A DNA stretch of 26,683 nt. It comes from JBBRSL01 sp038245435 (GTDB lineage Bacteria > Patescibacteriota > Saccharimonadia > Saccharimonadales > CAIOMD01). Where the stretch lies: assembly GCA_038245435.1 (NCBI GenBank), contig JBBRSL010000012.1, positions 1 through 26,683 on the forward strand. The letters run 5' to 3'. The notes under the pieces are model-generated. The model saw only the letters and a list, made by a program, of their open reading frames with translations, was not told where the DNA came from and did not search any database. Below, piece by piece: positions 15,442-21,860 of the stretch; within the stretch, counting starts at the first letter, position 1; every line of letters starts with the position of its first letter. The position numbers and the translations under genes are program-made.

Positions 15442-15723
15442 TTACCTGTTAGTTCGAGCGGCTACAGCAAACTGCATAAAATACGCTTCTAAAGTCGCAT
15501 CGACATTGGGTGTAGTTACTGATTCGGCAAATTGATCACGTGCGTATAAGAGCTCGCGGAGTCCAGGGCGCTTTTGGGTGGCCCAAAGCTGGGCGGTTTC
15601 ATCAATCAAATCCAGCCCACGATAAAATGCTGCCTGGCATCTGTCGGGCTTACCTTGGCGTTTAGCGCTTAGGGCTCGTCCAACCTCAGATCCGATATTG
15701 CCCATTTGGTTGAACACATCCAT
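15442..15723 (-). CDS. Conserved-looking helical protein of unknown function
   Basis: A 93-residue all-helical protein starting MDVFNQMGNIGSEVGRAL, with RCQAAFYRGLDLIDETAQLW, then RPGLRELLYARDQFAE. No membrane helix or catalytic motif is visible. The repeated helical pattern resembles small four-helix proteins, but I do not recognise the family. ATG 15723 is preferred to the TTG at 15735; TATTGT (minus strand of 15732-15737) lies 8 bases upstream, and no ribosome site is seen. It stands divergent to the ABM-like gene. Confidence 0.65.
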   Translation of the reverse strand: MDVFNQMGNIGSEVGRALSAKRQGKPDRCQAAFYRGLDLIDETAQLWATQKRPGLRELLYARDQFAESVTTPNVDATLEAYFMQFAVAARTNR

Positions 15724-15765
15724 CTCAGCCCACAATACTATTAACTATGAAATGAAGGTATAAAC

Positions 15766-16056
15766 ATGGCAGTATTGCAAATTGTAAAATTCACTATAAA
15801 TAGTGACGTCAACAGAGATGATTTCTTGGCCCTTAATAAAAGATTTCAAGATGAAGTTGCTCCACACTTACCGGGGCTAGAAAGACGAGAGTCATCAGTG
15901 TCAGATGACGGTAAGGTTATGCTTGTACTTAGATATGAAAGTATGGAAACTGCTACCGCAGGGCCTAAAGCAGACTCAGGTAACGAAGTTGCTCAAAAAT
16001 TCATGACAATGGTAGATATGTCCACCATGTCGGCAGAATTTTACCCAATCGTGTAG
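15766..16056 (+). CDS. Dimeric alpha-beta barrel (ABM-like) protein
   Basis: A 96-residue protein with a ferredoxin-like layout: a strand (VLQIVKFTI), a helix (RDDFLALNKRFQDEVAPHLPG), two strands including RRESSVSDDGKVMLVLRYES, a second helix and a final strand (AEFYPIV). This fits antibiotic-biosynthesis-monooxygenase-like or stress-responsive barrel proteins, which dimerise; enzymatic activity cannot be assumed. GAAGG lies 9 bases before the ATG. A strong terminator follows within 30 bases, so it is a single-gene unit. Confidence 0.7.
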   Translation: MAVLQIVKFTINSDVNRDDFLALNKRFQDEVAPHLPGLERRESSVSDDGKVMLVLRYESMETATAGPKADSGNEVAQKFMTMVDMSTMSAEFYPIV

Positions 16057-16082
16057 AGTTAGTAATTACAAACCAGAAAAGC

Positions 16083-16116
16083 AAAAGCCCTCAAAATGAA
16101 AATTGAGGGCTTTTTT
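16083..16116 (+). terminator. Intrinsic terminator of the ABM-like gene
   Basis: AAAGCCCTCAA (16084-16094) pairs perfectly with TTGAGGGCTTT (16103-16113) around an 8-base loop, followed by a T-tract. Confidence 0.92.
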
Positions 16117-16148
16117 ATATGGACTAATAACAGGCCACTGGTCTCGTT

Positions 16149-16289
16149 ATTAATACCAAAAGAAACTGGAACAAAATAACAGATACAAATTAGTTCCAAA
16201 ATACAGCAATGCTGTTATTGGAACCGAATGGTATCTTTTGATGTACCCTTAGTTGGCCGCAGTCTTGTCTATCGCAACTAAGTTGATGA
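16149..16289. repeat. Dispersed hairpin repeat, copy A
   Basis: About 110 bp of imperfect inverted repeat plus a right tail. Shared with copies B and C: TAACAGATACAAATTAG on the left and TGGTATCT on the right. In this copy TTCCAA and TTGGAA make an inner stem around ACAGCAATGCTGT. The right tail (AGTCTTG..ATCGCAACTA, from about 16260) recurs at 17832-17851. It ends 5 bases from the stop codon of the next minus-strand gene. Confidence 0.65.
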
Positions 16290-16294
16290 CTTAA

Positions 16295-16630
16295 TTATGA
16301 CTTGGCATTTATTGATGTTTCTTGGTTGGCAAGTTCATTAAGATACGCAAACGAAGCAGTAAGGTATAGGCCTGTTAGGATAATCAAAGTTAAAGTTATT
16401 CCAAAAATCCATTTATCAAATTTATTGGGATTATGGAATAATGAATATAAACTTGCTAGTAAAGCTAAAATCAAACCCATACTAATAAAAAATACTCCCA
16501 CTGGAATGAGGCCAAAAGGTTCTTTTAATGATCCGTCTGGTAATATCTCTGATCCAATAATGCTGTATGTGAACAAAGATATTAGACCTGATACAAAAAG
16601 TACAATGCTAAATATGTACTTTTTTTTCAT
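16295..16630 (-). CDS. Small membrane protein, DUF3955-like
   Basis: A 111-residue protein with three hydrophobic helices: about residues 4-22, 40-62 and 72-95. Between the first two, GSEILPDGSLKEPFGLIPVG resembles the hallmark of DUF3955, a small family of unknown function; the third helix is an extension. ATG 16630 is chosen (a TTG at 16642 is also possible). No ribosome site or clear -10 is adjacent, but the left end of repeat copy B, 38 bases upstream, carries an outward TGTTATACT that can serve as its promoter. It lies between repeat copies A and B as a one-gene cassette. Confidence 0.65.
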   Translation of the reverse strand: MKKKYIFSIVLFVSGLISLFTYSIIGSEILPDGSLKEPFGLIPVGVFFISMGLILALLASLYSLFHNPNKFDKWIFGITLTLIILTGLYLTASFAYLNELANQETSINAKS

Positions 16631-16667
16631 GATTGTAGACAATGTATATTAAAGCTCTCACGGACTC

Positions 16668-16806
16668 AGTATAACAAAATACCAGAAGAGACTAGAACCA
16701 AGTAACAGATACAAATTAGTGCTAATAAAACAGGATTACTCTTAAATAGAACCAACTGGTACCTGTATCGGTATTTTTGGAGGGTCACAGTAGTTGCAGT
16801 TGCAAC
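16668..16806. repeat. Dispersed hairpin repeat, copy B
   Basis: The first 51 bases (16668-16718) are identical to the first 51 of copy C (18131-18181), starting AGTATAACAAAATACCAG. Inside, AAATACC on the left pairs with GGTATTT on the right (16770-16776). The right end has TTTGGAGGG and then a TAGTTGC/GCAACTA inverted pair (16793-16808). The left edge read on the minus strand is TGTTATACT, an extended -10 box facing the gene at 16295-16630. Confidence 0.75.
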
Positions 16807-16811
16807 TAGTT

Positions 16812-17126
16812 TTAGGCCAGACTTGACGGTTCTTTAAGTTCAACAAGTAATACGTGTGTTTCTGTTGGGCCAATATTTTCACCCAGATGTTTTTGTGCGG
16901 GTAGCCAGCTAGCATCGCCGATATCTTTTTTTACAATTTTGTCAGTACCATCCTCAAAAACTAATTTTCTATCAAATGAGCTTAGCGTATACATAAAACT
17001 GTCGGGATGGTCATGTAGCGTAGTTTTATCTCCCGGCGTATCCTTATATTCTAGTACTCGCACTCTATCGTTCTCAAAGATAACTTTATATTTGTCGGAG
17101 TTTGTTGTAGCAGGGTCCTGTATCAT
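16812..17126 (-). CDS. Small cupin-like protein
   Basis: A 104-residue single-domain beta-barrel candidate. FENDRVRVLEYKDTPGDKTT is followed by LHDHPDSFMY, a partial metal-site motif of cupins, then ASWLPAQKHLGENIGPTETH, the second half with two His residues. Cupins of this size bind a metal or small ligand; activity is unknown. ATG 17126 is favoured over upstream starts because a perfect extended -10 box (TGCTATAAT, minus strand of 17133-17141) lies 6 bases before it, predicting a leaderless message. The gene ends 6 bases from the tail of repeat copy B. Confidence 0.75.
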   Translation of the reverse strand: MIQDPATTNSDKYKVIFENDRVRVLEYKDTPGDKTTLHDHPDSFMYTLSSFDRKLVFEDGTDKIVKKDIGDASWLPAQKHLGENIGPTETHVLLVELKEPSSLA

Positions 17127-17140
17127 ATTGCTATTATAGC

Positions 17141-17162
17141 AAAAAAGAGGCAACCAACCTCT
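17141..17162 (-). terminator. Terminator of the toxin-antitoxin operon
   Basis: On the minus strand AGAGG (17162-17158) and CCTCT (17150-17146) form a stem around 7 bases, followed by TTTTTT. The T-tract runs straight into the TGCTATAAT promoter of the cupin gene. Confidence 0.65.
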
Positions 17163-17175
17163 GTTTTAAGTATAA

Positions 17176-17230
17176 GCATATTGGAAGGCCATCGTAGATG
17201 CTATTGGAACTAAAATTAAAACCAATATGC
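17176..17230. repeat. Hairpin at the toxin stop codon, possible diverged repeat copy
   Basis: GCATATTGG (17176-17184) and CCAATATGC (17222-17230) are perfect 9-bp inverted arms. The right arm touches the toxin stop codon (17231-17233). AGTATAA just before it (17169-17175) matches the left edge of copies B and C, but the rest has diverged. Confidence 0.4.
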
Positions 17231-17488
17231 CTAATATAACTGGCTGTGTGTCCCAATAAAACCAAAAATTATGATTGTGTCACCTTGAGTTGTATAAAGT
17301 GCTCGCACGTCACCTGTAATATCGATGCTCCTATAGCCCAGATATCTGCCTTTTAGGCTATGATTCCTTAAACTTACGTCAAATGGGTTTGCTTTAAATA
17401 GTTCCACGCGATTTTTAAAAGAAGCCTTGATCTTGATATTTAATTTAGCGTACTGCTTATCGAACGCTTTAGTTGTCTCGATAACCAT
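17231..17488 (-). CDS. YafQ/RelE-type mRNA interferase toxin
   Basis: An 85-residue RelE-fold toxin. The YafQ-like pattern is visible: LRNHSLKGRYLGYRSIDI with a central His, DVRALY, and a final FGFIGTHSQLY with the C-terminal His. YafQ cuts mRNA on the ribosome in E. coli. The gene begins one base after the antitoxin stop, as is typical for an operon with coupled translation. It is part of the cassette-like array, where toxin-antitoxin pairs often stabilise accessory DNA (general knowledge). Confidence 0.88.
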   Translation of the reverse strand: MVIETTKAFDKQYAKLNIKIKASFKNRVELFKANPFDVSLRNHSLKGRYLGYRSIDITGDVRALYTTQGDTIIIFGFIGTHSQLY

Positions 17489-17489
17489 A

Positions 17490-17765
17490 CTAAAGACTAT
17501 CTAGGTACTTAAACATATCTTCTAGAGTTTCAAATGGGCCGCTTACTTCACCCGCCGCAATCTCTTTTTCGGCCTCAGCTATCAATATTTCCATTTTTTC
17601 AGTCATGGGTTCAGATGCTGTAAAGTGGACGCTGCCAGTGTTTGCGAGTTCGTAAAGGTATGCGTTAAGAAGATTACTTAAAGGAATACCGATCTGACTA
17701 GCTACTTTCTGAGCCTTGAGCTTAGTTGCTTCGTCAGTTTTAAAATTAACTACCGCTGTTTTCAT
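17490..17765 (-). CDS. DinJ/RelB-family antitoxin
   Basis: A 91-residue protein. Residues 1-45 fit a ribbon-helix-helix DNA-binding domain (MKTAVVNFKTDEATKLKAQK, then GIPLSNLLNAYLYEL), and the acidic C-terminus would wrap the toxin. RelB/DinJ antitoxins bind their own operator together with the toxin. The promoter is very clear: TTGACA (17801-17796), 17 bp, TACAAT (17778-17773), then 7 bases to the ATG, so the message is leaderless. A perfect inverted repeat covers the promoter. Confidence 0.88.
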   Translation of the reverse strand: MKTAVVNFKTDEATKLKAQKVASQIGIPLSNLLNAYLYELANTGSVHFTASEPMTEKMEILIAEAEKEIAAGEVSGPFETLEDMFKYLDSL

Positions 17766-17801
17766 ATAATCTATTGTATATACACTAGATTATATTGTCA
17801 A
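17764..17801 (-). promoter_or_regulatory. Toxin-antitoxin promoter with operator
   Basis: ATATAATCTA (17764-17773) and TAGATTATAT (17786-17795) are perfect 10-bp inverted arms with a 12-bp centre. They cover the ATG, the -10 box and the spacer of the TTGACA/TACAAT promoter, the expected place for conditional repression by the toxin-antitoxin complex. Confidence 0.75.
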
Positions 17802-17821
17802 GTCTTATATCGCTTATGATT

Positions 17822-17851
17822 GGAGGTCCATAGTCTTGTTCATCGCAACTA
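17822..17851. repeat. Right-end remnant of the dispersed repeat (copy D)
   Basis: TTGGAGGTCC followed by AGTCTTGTTCATCGCAACTA matches the right tail of copy A at 18 of 20 positions. It directly adjoins the end of the DUF1653 gene (stop at 17849-17851), as copy A adjoins the gene at 16295. Confidence 0.5.
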
Positions 17852-18124
17852 TAATTCGGGTCCGACATATCGGAATCGTGGAATTGTTTGTCCATCATAT
17901 TCAACAGATCCCATGAACATACCTAAAGGGCGCACTTGTAACCTAAGTCCAGTATGTTCAGGAATTACATACAGCGGAATATAGACTGCTAAAATCTCCT
18001 CATTTTCTGTATGTCTCGCAAAACCTAGAACCTGGTAGTATCTTTTGTCTTCAGGAGTACTCTTATAATGTTCATATACACCAGTGTTAGGATACTGTAA
18101 TTCTGGTGATTTAGTTATTTCCAT
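17849..18124 (-). CDS. DUF1653-family protein
   Basis: A 91-residue soluble protein with the DUF1653 layout: GVYEHYKSTPEDKRYYQVLG, then ARHTENEEILAVYIPLY, RLQVRPLGMFMGSVEYDG and a final PRFRYVG. The family is a small SH3-like barrel of unknown role, common as single accessory genes. ATG 18124 lies 6 bases after an extended -10 box (TGTTATACT, minus strand of 18131-18139), which belongs to the left edge of repeat copy C: the repeat supplies the promoter. The message is leaderless. Confidence 0.88.
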   Translation of the reverse strand: MEITKSPELQYPNTGVYEHYKSTPEDKRYYQVLGFARHTENEEILAVYIPLYVIPEHTGLRLQVRPLGMFMGSVEYDGQTIPRFRYVGPEL

Positions 18125-18130
18125 AAATAA

Positions 18131-18250
18131 AGTATAACAAAATACCAGAAGAGACTAGAACCAAGTAACAGATACAAATTATTGCCAATAAAACAGTGTG
18201 GTGATATTGGAACCAATTGGTATCTGTTTAGGTACCTTTGGAGGGCCAGC
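18131..18250. repeat. Dispersed hairpin repeat, copy C
   Basis: Identical to copy B over its first 51 bases. TAACAGATACAAATT pairs with AATTGGTATCTGTT (about 18215-18229), and CCAAT/ATTGG form an inner stem. The right end, TTTGGAGGGCCAGC (18237-18250), is also the 3' end of tRNA-Lys. Confidence 0.75.
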
Positions 18251-18289
18251 CTGTCCGTCATTCTGAAAGACAGACGGGCGGGGACTTGA
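18237..18289 (-). pseudogene. Broken copy of the tRNA-Lys 3' end
   Basis: TTTGGAGGGCCAGC (18237-18250) equals 18458-18471, and GCGGGGACTTGA (18278-18289) equals 18470-18481; both lie in the 3' part of tRNA-Lys. In the true gene these blocks are contiguous; here 27 bases that can fold into a hairpin separate them. The acceptor and T-arm piece therefore looks like a leftover of integration or recombination at the tRNA. The 170 bases from 18290 to the tRNA hold only an ATGCAACAAGTTGCAT-type palindrome (about 18319-18335) and the tRNA terminator. Confidence 0.6.
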
Positions 18290-18427
18290 CCTACCTCCGG
18301 CAGGCCCGAAATTTCAAGGTATGCAACAAGTTGCATCCAGAAAGTTTCCTTGCGAACAGCCACCGGCTATTCTCACCCGCACACCCTTTGGCGTGTCCGG
18401 AATTCAAGCCACAAACACTTGCAAATG

Positions 18428-18455
18428 AAAACACCCTCGGCGAGGAGGGTGCTCT
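18428..18455 (-). terminator. Terminator of tRNA-Lys
   Basis: On the minus strand AGCACCCTC, a short loop, and GAGGGTGTTTT form a GC-rich stem with a T-tail just after the tRNA CCA end. Confidence 0.85.
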
Positions 18456-18459
18456 CATT

Positions 18460-18536
18460 TGGAGGGCCAGCGGGGACTTGAACCCCGGACACCCTGCTTA
18501 AGAGGCAGGTGCTCTAACCAGCTGAGCTACTGGCCC
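18460..18536 (-). tRNA. tRNA-Lys (anticodon CTT)
   Basis: A 77-base cloverleaf on the minus strand. The acceptor GGGCCAG (18536-18530) pairs with CTGGCCC. The D-arm is TAGCTCAGCTGGTTAGAGC. Anticodon stem CCTGC/GCAGG closes the loop CTCTTAA, giving anticodon CTT (reads AAG). The T-arm holds GGGGTTCAAGTCCCC. The 3' CCA is encoded (minus strand of 18460-18462). Confidence 0.95.
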
Positions 18537-18601
18537 GTTAATTAACAGACCAAATTTTAACAAATTACCTCTGTTTTTGCAAGCATCGGCTATAATAGCT
18601 G

Positions 18602-19411
18602 ATGATGAAACTACTCAACGGAGCGGAACTCGCTGATTTTATTAAAGAGCGTCAAGCTAAGCAAGTTCGTGCGCTTCGCCAAGCGCATAAAATTATTCCT
18701 AAGCTTGCTATTATTATTTGTGGTGATAATGCTCCAAGCCAGAAATACGTTGCCCTAAAAGAGCAATACGGCGAGGATGTCTTAGTTGAAGTAGAAGTGC
18801 ACAGCGGGCCACAGCTAGAAGCAAAAGATCTGCTAGAAGTGCTTAACCAGGACCCACTGGTACACGGAATTATCGTACAGCTACCATTACCAGATCCAAC
18901 GCAGACGGATGAAATAGTTAGCACTATTGCCCCTGAAAAAGATGTGGATGCCTTGAGTGAGAATAGCTTGTATGACGCTGCGACACCAATTGCAATAACC
19001 TGGCTTTTAAGTGGCTACAACATCGATCTACGTGGTAAGAACATTGTTATTGTTGGGCAGGGACGTTTAGTTGGTGCTCCACTCGTAAAAATGCTCAAAA
19101 AATCTGATTTAGAACCAATAATCGTTGATGAAGATACTAAAAATACTGCTGAAATATTCGCAAGTGCCGATATTATCATAACGGCAGTCGGCAAAGCCGG
19201 CTTAATTACATCAGACATGATACCGCTCGATAGCGTTGTTGTTGATGCGGGCATGACAAGTGAGAAGGGTGTCCTTAAAGGTGATTTAGCCGATGACGTT
19301 TATGATCGGCAAGACTTAACACTAACACCAACGAGGGGCGGCGTTGGGCCGCTAACCGTTGCGGCTTTGTTCGATAACGTTATTCGTGCTGCAAGCAGTA
19401 GCAAACCATAA
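18602..19411 (+). CDS. folD: Methylenetetrahydrofolate dehydrogenase/cyclohydrolase, divergent
   Basis: A 269-residue FolD: it oxidises 5,10-methylene-THF (product of GlyA) and hydrolyses the methenyl form to 10-formyl-THF for purines and formyl-Met. SQKYVALKEQ holds the catalytic Tyr-Lys pair, HGIIVQLPLP the folate site, and VIVGQGRLVGAPLVKML the Rossmann nucleotide site. The usual KDVDGFHPxN and PCTPxG segments are altered: KDVDALSENS and DAATPIA. The C-terminal TRGGVGPLTVAAL is conserved. TATAAT (18591-18596) lies 5 bases before the ATG at 18602 and 8 before a second ATG at 18605, so the message is leaderless and either may be used. murI follows after 2 bases. Confidence 0.93.
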   Translation: MMKLLNGAELADFIKERQAKQVRALRQAHKIIPKLAIIICGDNAPSQKYVALKEQYGEDVLVEVEVHSGPQLEAKDLLEVLNQDPLVHGIIVQLPLPDPTQTDEIVSTIAPEKDVDALSENSLYDAATPIAITWLLSGYNIDLRGKNIVIVGQGRLVGAPLVKMLKKSDLEPIIVDEDTKNTAEIFASADIIITAVGKAGLITSDMIPLDSVVVDAGMTSEKGVLKGDLADDVYDRQDLTLTPTRGGVGPLTVAALFDNVIRAASSSKP

Positions 19412-19413
19412 CA

Positions 19414-20061
19414 ATGAAAATTGGCGTTTTTGACTCTGGCATAGGCGGTAAAAGCGTTGCTGATGCAATTGAGCAAGCACTCCCAGATCACGAAGTAATA
19501 TTTGTGAATGATAGCCAGCATGTACCGTATGGCAAGCGTAATCCTCAAGAAATATTTGGGTTTATCGTACCGATATTCCAAAAACTTATTGATGAAGGCT
19601 GCAGTGTTATCGTTGTAGCTTGTAATACGGTAACAACAACGCTGATTGAGCAGTTACGAGCAACCTTTAGTGTGCCGCTTGTAGCAGTTGAGCCTATGGT
19701 AAAGCCAGCATCACAATTAACAAGCTCAAAGGTGATTGCCGTGTGTGCAACTCCAACCACACTTGCGAGCCCGCGCTATGCTGAGCTAAAAGAATTATAT
19801 GCAAAAAAAATTACCGTCATTGAGCCAAATTGTTCGGACTGGTCGGGCCTCATTGAAAAGAATGAACTTACTAAGGCAGAAATAGCTAATGATATTATGC
19901 CAGCATTGCAGCAGGGTACTGATGTGATTGTGCTCGGATGCACCCATTATCACTGGATAGAGCAAGAAATAGCTGAAATTGTCGGTAACAGGGTAGTTAT
20001 ACTGCAGCCAGAACAAGCACTAGTTTCGCAACTTAAACGAGTAATTGCACAGCTTGCTTAA
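19414..20061 (+). CDS. murI: Glutamate racemase
   Basis: A 215-residue enzyme (family usually about 260) that makes D-glutamate for MurD. FDSGIGGKSV holds the first catalytic Asp and Ser, QHVPYGKR follows, VVACNTVTTT has the first catalytic Cys and VLGCTHYHWI the second Cys with His. The protein is short in the C-terminal lobe. It starts 2 bases after folD, so the two form an operon although their pathways differ. Its 3' end overlaps the convergent murD by 29 bases; both C-termini look intact, so the overlap seems real. Confidence 0.93.
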   Translation: MKIGVFDSGIGGKSVADAIEQALPDHEVIFVNDSQHVPYGKRNPQEIFGFIVPIFQKLIDEGCSVIVVACNTVTTTLIEQLRATFSVPLVAVEPMVKPASQLTSSKVIAVCATPTTLASPRYAELKELYAKKITVIEPNCSDWSGLIEKNELTKAEIANDIMPALQQGTDVIVLGCTHYHWIEQEIAEIVGNRVVILQPEQALVSQLKRVIAQLA

Positions 20062-21358
20062 ACTGATTGCCGCGATCTTTGTAGTTTTTGAACATATCAA
20101 AACTTGCACAAGCGGTACTCAGTAAAACTACATCGCCAGGCTTTGCGGCTTTTTGCGCATTAGTAACAATTTCTTCCATTGTCGTGCCACCGGCAATAAC
20201 AGTATCCACGCCACGGCTCATAAGCATTTCGGCTATTTTTGGCCCTGTCGTGCCAATACATAACACTTGTCTTAAATTGGTGTGTGTTAGTTCACCTACA
20301 AGATCAAAGAATGGAATGCCCTTATCGATACCTCCCAAAATGAGTATTTTTGGTTGCTCAAACGAACGGACAGCAGCAATAGTAGCTTCGGGTGTAGTTG
20401 CAAAACTGTCACTATAATACTTAACACCTGCAACTTCACGCACAAACTCTAAGCGGTGCTCTAAGCCAGTAAATTCACCGACCACTTTTTTAATAGCTTC
20501 TATATTGCCATCAATTATTTGCCACACAGCCGTAATGGCAGCGCACACGTTTTCTAAATTGTGATGACCAAGCAAGGCAACATCGTTTGTATCGCAAATC
20601 TCTACATCGCGGTAAAAAATAGTGCCATCAAGAACATAAGCACCTGCGGTTTTATGGTTTTCTTGCCCGACAAGGGGTACAAAAAATGGTATTTTGTCTG
20701 CGTTAGAGCTTGATACAACTTTTGTTGTAGTGCCGTTTCCGCCGTTATACACCAAGCGGTCCTCGTGCGTTTGCTTAGCAAATAGGTTAGCTTTTGCAGC
20801 ATAGTACTCTTCTTTATTTGGGTGCCAATCTAGGTGCTCGGGCACGAGCATTAAGCAAACGGCAACATTTGGGCGGCCTTTAAAGTCAATCAATTGATAG
20901 TTCGATAGTTCGAGCACCACATAGCTGTCTGTAGTAACTTCATGTAAAAAATCGAGCGGCACGGTACCAATATTGCCACCTATAAAAGCTTTTTTGCCGG
21001 CAGCCTGCAGCATCTTATAAATAAGTGTAGTGGTTGTGCCTTTACCTTTTGTGCCAGTGACGCCAATAATTGGGGCAGGGCATTTAGTAAAGAACTCATC
21101 AATACATGTCGTGACCTTTTGTAAAATGTCTGGCCCATTTGCAGCAACGAGTTCGCGGGGGTGTACACCAGGGCTGCGCACAATAATGTCGTAAGCATCA
21201 AGACCACTTAAATAATCGGCGCCAAGTTTTTGTTCGACATAACTTGGCAATAACAAGTCTTCTTTTAGGTCACAAACAGTAATCGTTGCGCCAAGTTTGT
21301 GCCAATATCCAACGGCACTTGCACCGTCTACTCCATACCCAACTACTGCTACTGTCAT
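20033..21358 (-). CDS. murD: UDP-N-acetylmuramoylalanine--D-glutamate ligase
   Basis: A 441-residue Mur ligase that adds D-Glu (from MurI) to UDP-MurNAc-L-Ala with ATP in the cytosol. The N-terminal Rossmann-like domain begins VAVVGYGVDGASAVGYW. The ATP loop GVTGTKGKGTTTTL is at about residue 100; VLELSNYQL, the NVAVCLMLVPEHLDWH stretch with the metal-site His, and HNLENVCAAI in the ligase core follow. YSDSFATTPEAT and LILGGIDKG lie in the C-terminal domain. ATG 21358 has GATAAT about 9 bases upstream and no ribosome site. The response regulator gene ends 21 bases upstream on the same strand. Confidence 0.95.
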   Translation of the reverse strand: MTVAVVGYGVDGASAVGYWHKLGATITVCDLKEDLLLPSYVEQKLGADYLSGLDAYDIIVRSPGVHPRELVAANGPDILQKVTTCIDEFFTKCPAPIIGVTGTKGKGTTTTLIYKMLQAAGKKAFIGGNIGTVPLDFLHEVTTDSYVVLELSNYQLIDFKGRPNVAVCLMLVPEHLDWHPNKEEYYAAKANLFAKQTHEDRLVYNGGNGTTTKVVSSSNADKIPFFVPLVGQENHKTAGAYVLDGTIFYRDVEICDTNDVALLGHHNLENVCAAITAVWQIIDGNIEAIKKVVGEFTGLEHRLEFVREVAGVKYYSDSFATTPEATIAAVRSFEQPKILILGGIDKGIPFFDLVGELTHTNLRQVLCIGTTGPKIAEMLMSRGVDTVIAGGTTMEEIVTNAQKAAKPGDVVLLSTACASFDMFKNYKDRGNQFKQAVQLLV

Positions 21359-21379
21359 ATGCGGCTTATTATCTCACAC

Positions 21380-21745
21380 TTATAGGTGAGTTTTGACGAG
21401 TTCGGCAACTTGCCGCGGCGTCATATCGGCTTTAACGATAAAAGCCAGCACATCCATCGTCTTAAGGCTTACAGGAGCTTCTTGCTCGCCCATGTTTGTC
21501 AAAATAATTACTTTAATGTCTTTACCCCAGTCGGTAGCTCGCATTTTACCAAGCATTTCTTCGCCAGTCATTTCGGGCATCATAAGATCAAGCAAAATAA
21601 TATCAGGGTTCATTTCTTGCGCTAAAGCGAGCCCAAGCTTACCGTTTTCGGCCGTTTCGACATTGTAGCCTTCGGCCTCGAACTTCATGCGGTACATTTG
21701 CGCAATTGCTGCGTCGTCTTCTATGATTGCGATTTTTATTGCCAT
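21380..21745 (-). CDS. Single-domain CheY-like response regulator
   Basis: A 121-residue receiver domain with no output domain. Acidic pair D10-D11, phospho-acceptor D53 in ILLDLMMPEM, T83 and K105 are all in place. It would be phosphorylated by a histidine kinase not present in the window and act through protein contacts. The gene has a normal leader with GAGGA. Its promoter contains the same block as the DUF2268 protease promoter at the far side of the RiPP cluster, while its own coding direction leads away into murD. A role in controlling the cluster is possible but indirect. Confidence 0.9.
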   Translation of the reverse strand: MAIKIAIIEDDAAIAQMYRMKFEAEGYNVETAENGKLGLALAQEMNPDIILLDLMMPEMTGEEMLGKMRATDWGKDIKVIILTNMGEQEAPVSLKTMDVLAFIVKADMTPRQVAELVKTHL

Positions 21746-21767
21746 ATAATTATTTATCCTCTACCAA

Positions 21768-21797
21768 TAAGATACAGTATTTTTACCTCCATGGCAC
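21768..21797 (-). promoter_or_regulatory. Response-regulator promoter, shared module copy 1
   Basis: TAAGATACAGTATTTTTA (21768-21785) and TGGCAC (21792-21797) on the plus strand recur with the same 6-base spacing at 24923-24952. Read on the minus strand, GTGCCA and TATCTT are 17 bp apart, as -35 and -10 boxes; an ATACTGTAT palindrome lies between. Confidence 0.55.
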
Positions 21798-21824
21798 GTA
21801 ATTATTATCTGGTAAAAATTATTG

Positions 21825-21853
21825 TTGACATATATACAAATAGGTAGTCTAAT
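21825..21853 (+). promoter_or_regulatory. Promoter of the YcaO/precursor operon
   Basis: TTGACA (21825-21830), a 17-bp spacer, and TCTAAT (21848-21853): consensus -35 and a one-mismatch -10. The predicted start falls on or one base before the ATG at 21861. Confidence 0.8.
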
Positions 21854-21860
21854 TAAATTA

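Noticed and set aside
16149..18250. Integron with attC sites
   Set aside because: Repeats are hairpins between small genes, but the GTTRRRY/RYYYAAC core pair is not present at the edges and no integrase is seen. Kept only as cassette-like.
16149..18250. CRISPR array
   Set aside because: Repeats are about 110 bp, imperfect and separated by genes, not short repeats with uniform spacers. No cas genes.
18238..18501. 87-residue plus-strand ORF over tRNA-Lys
   Set aside because: Runs across the tRNA and its terminator; no ribosome site.
21822..21860. Upstream TTG start for the YcaO protein
   Set aside because: The TTG overlaps the TTGACA -35 box; the ATG at 21861 coincides with the predicted transcription start.
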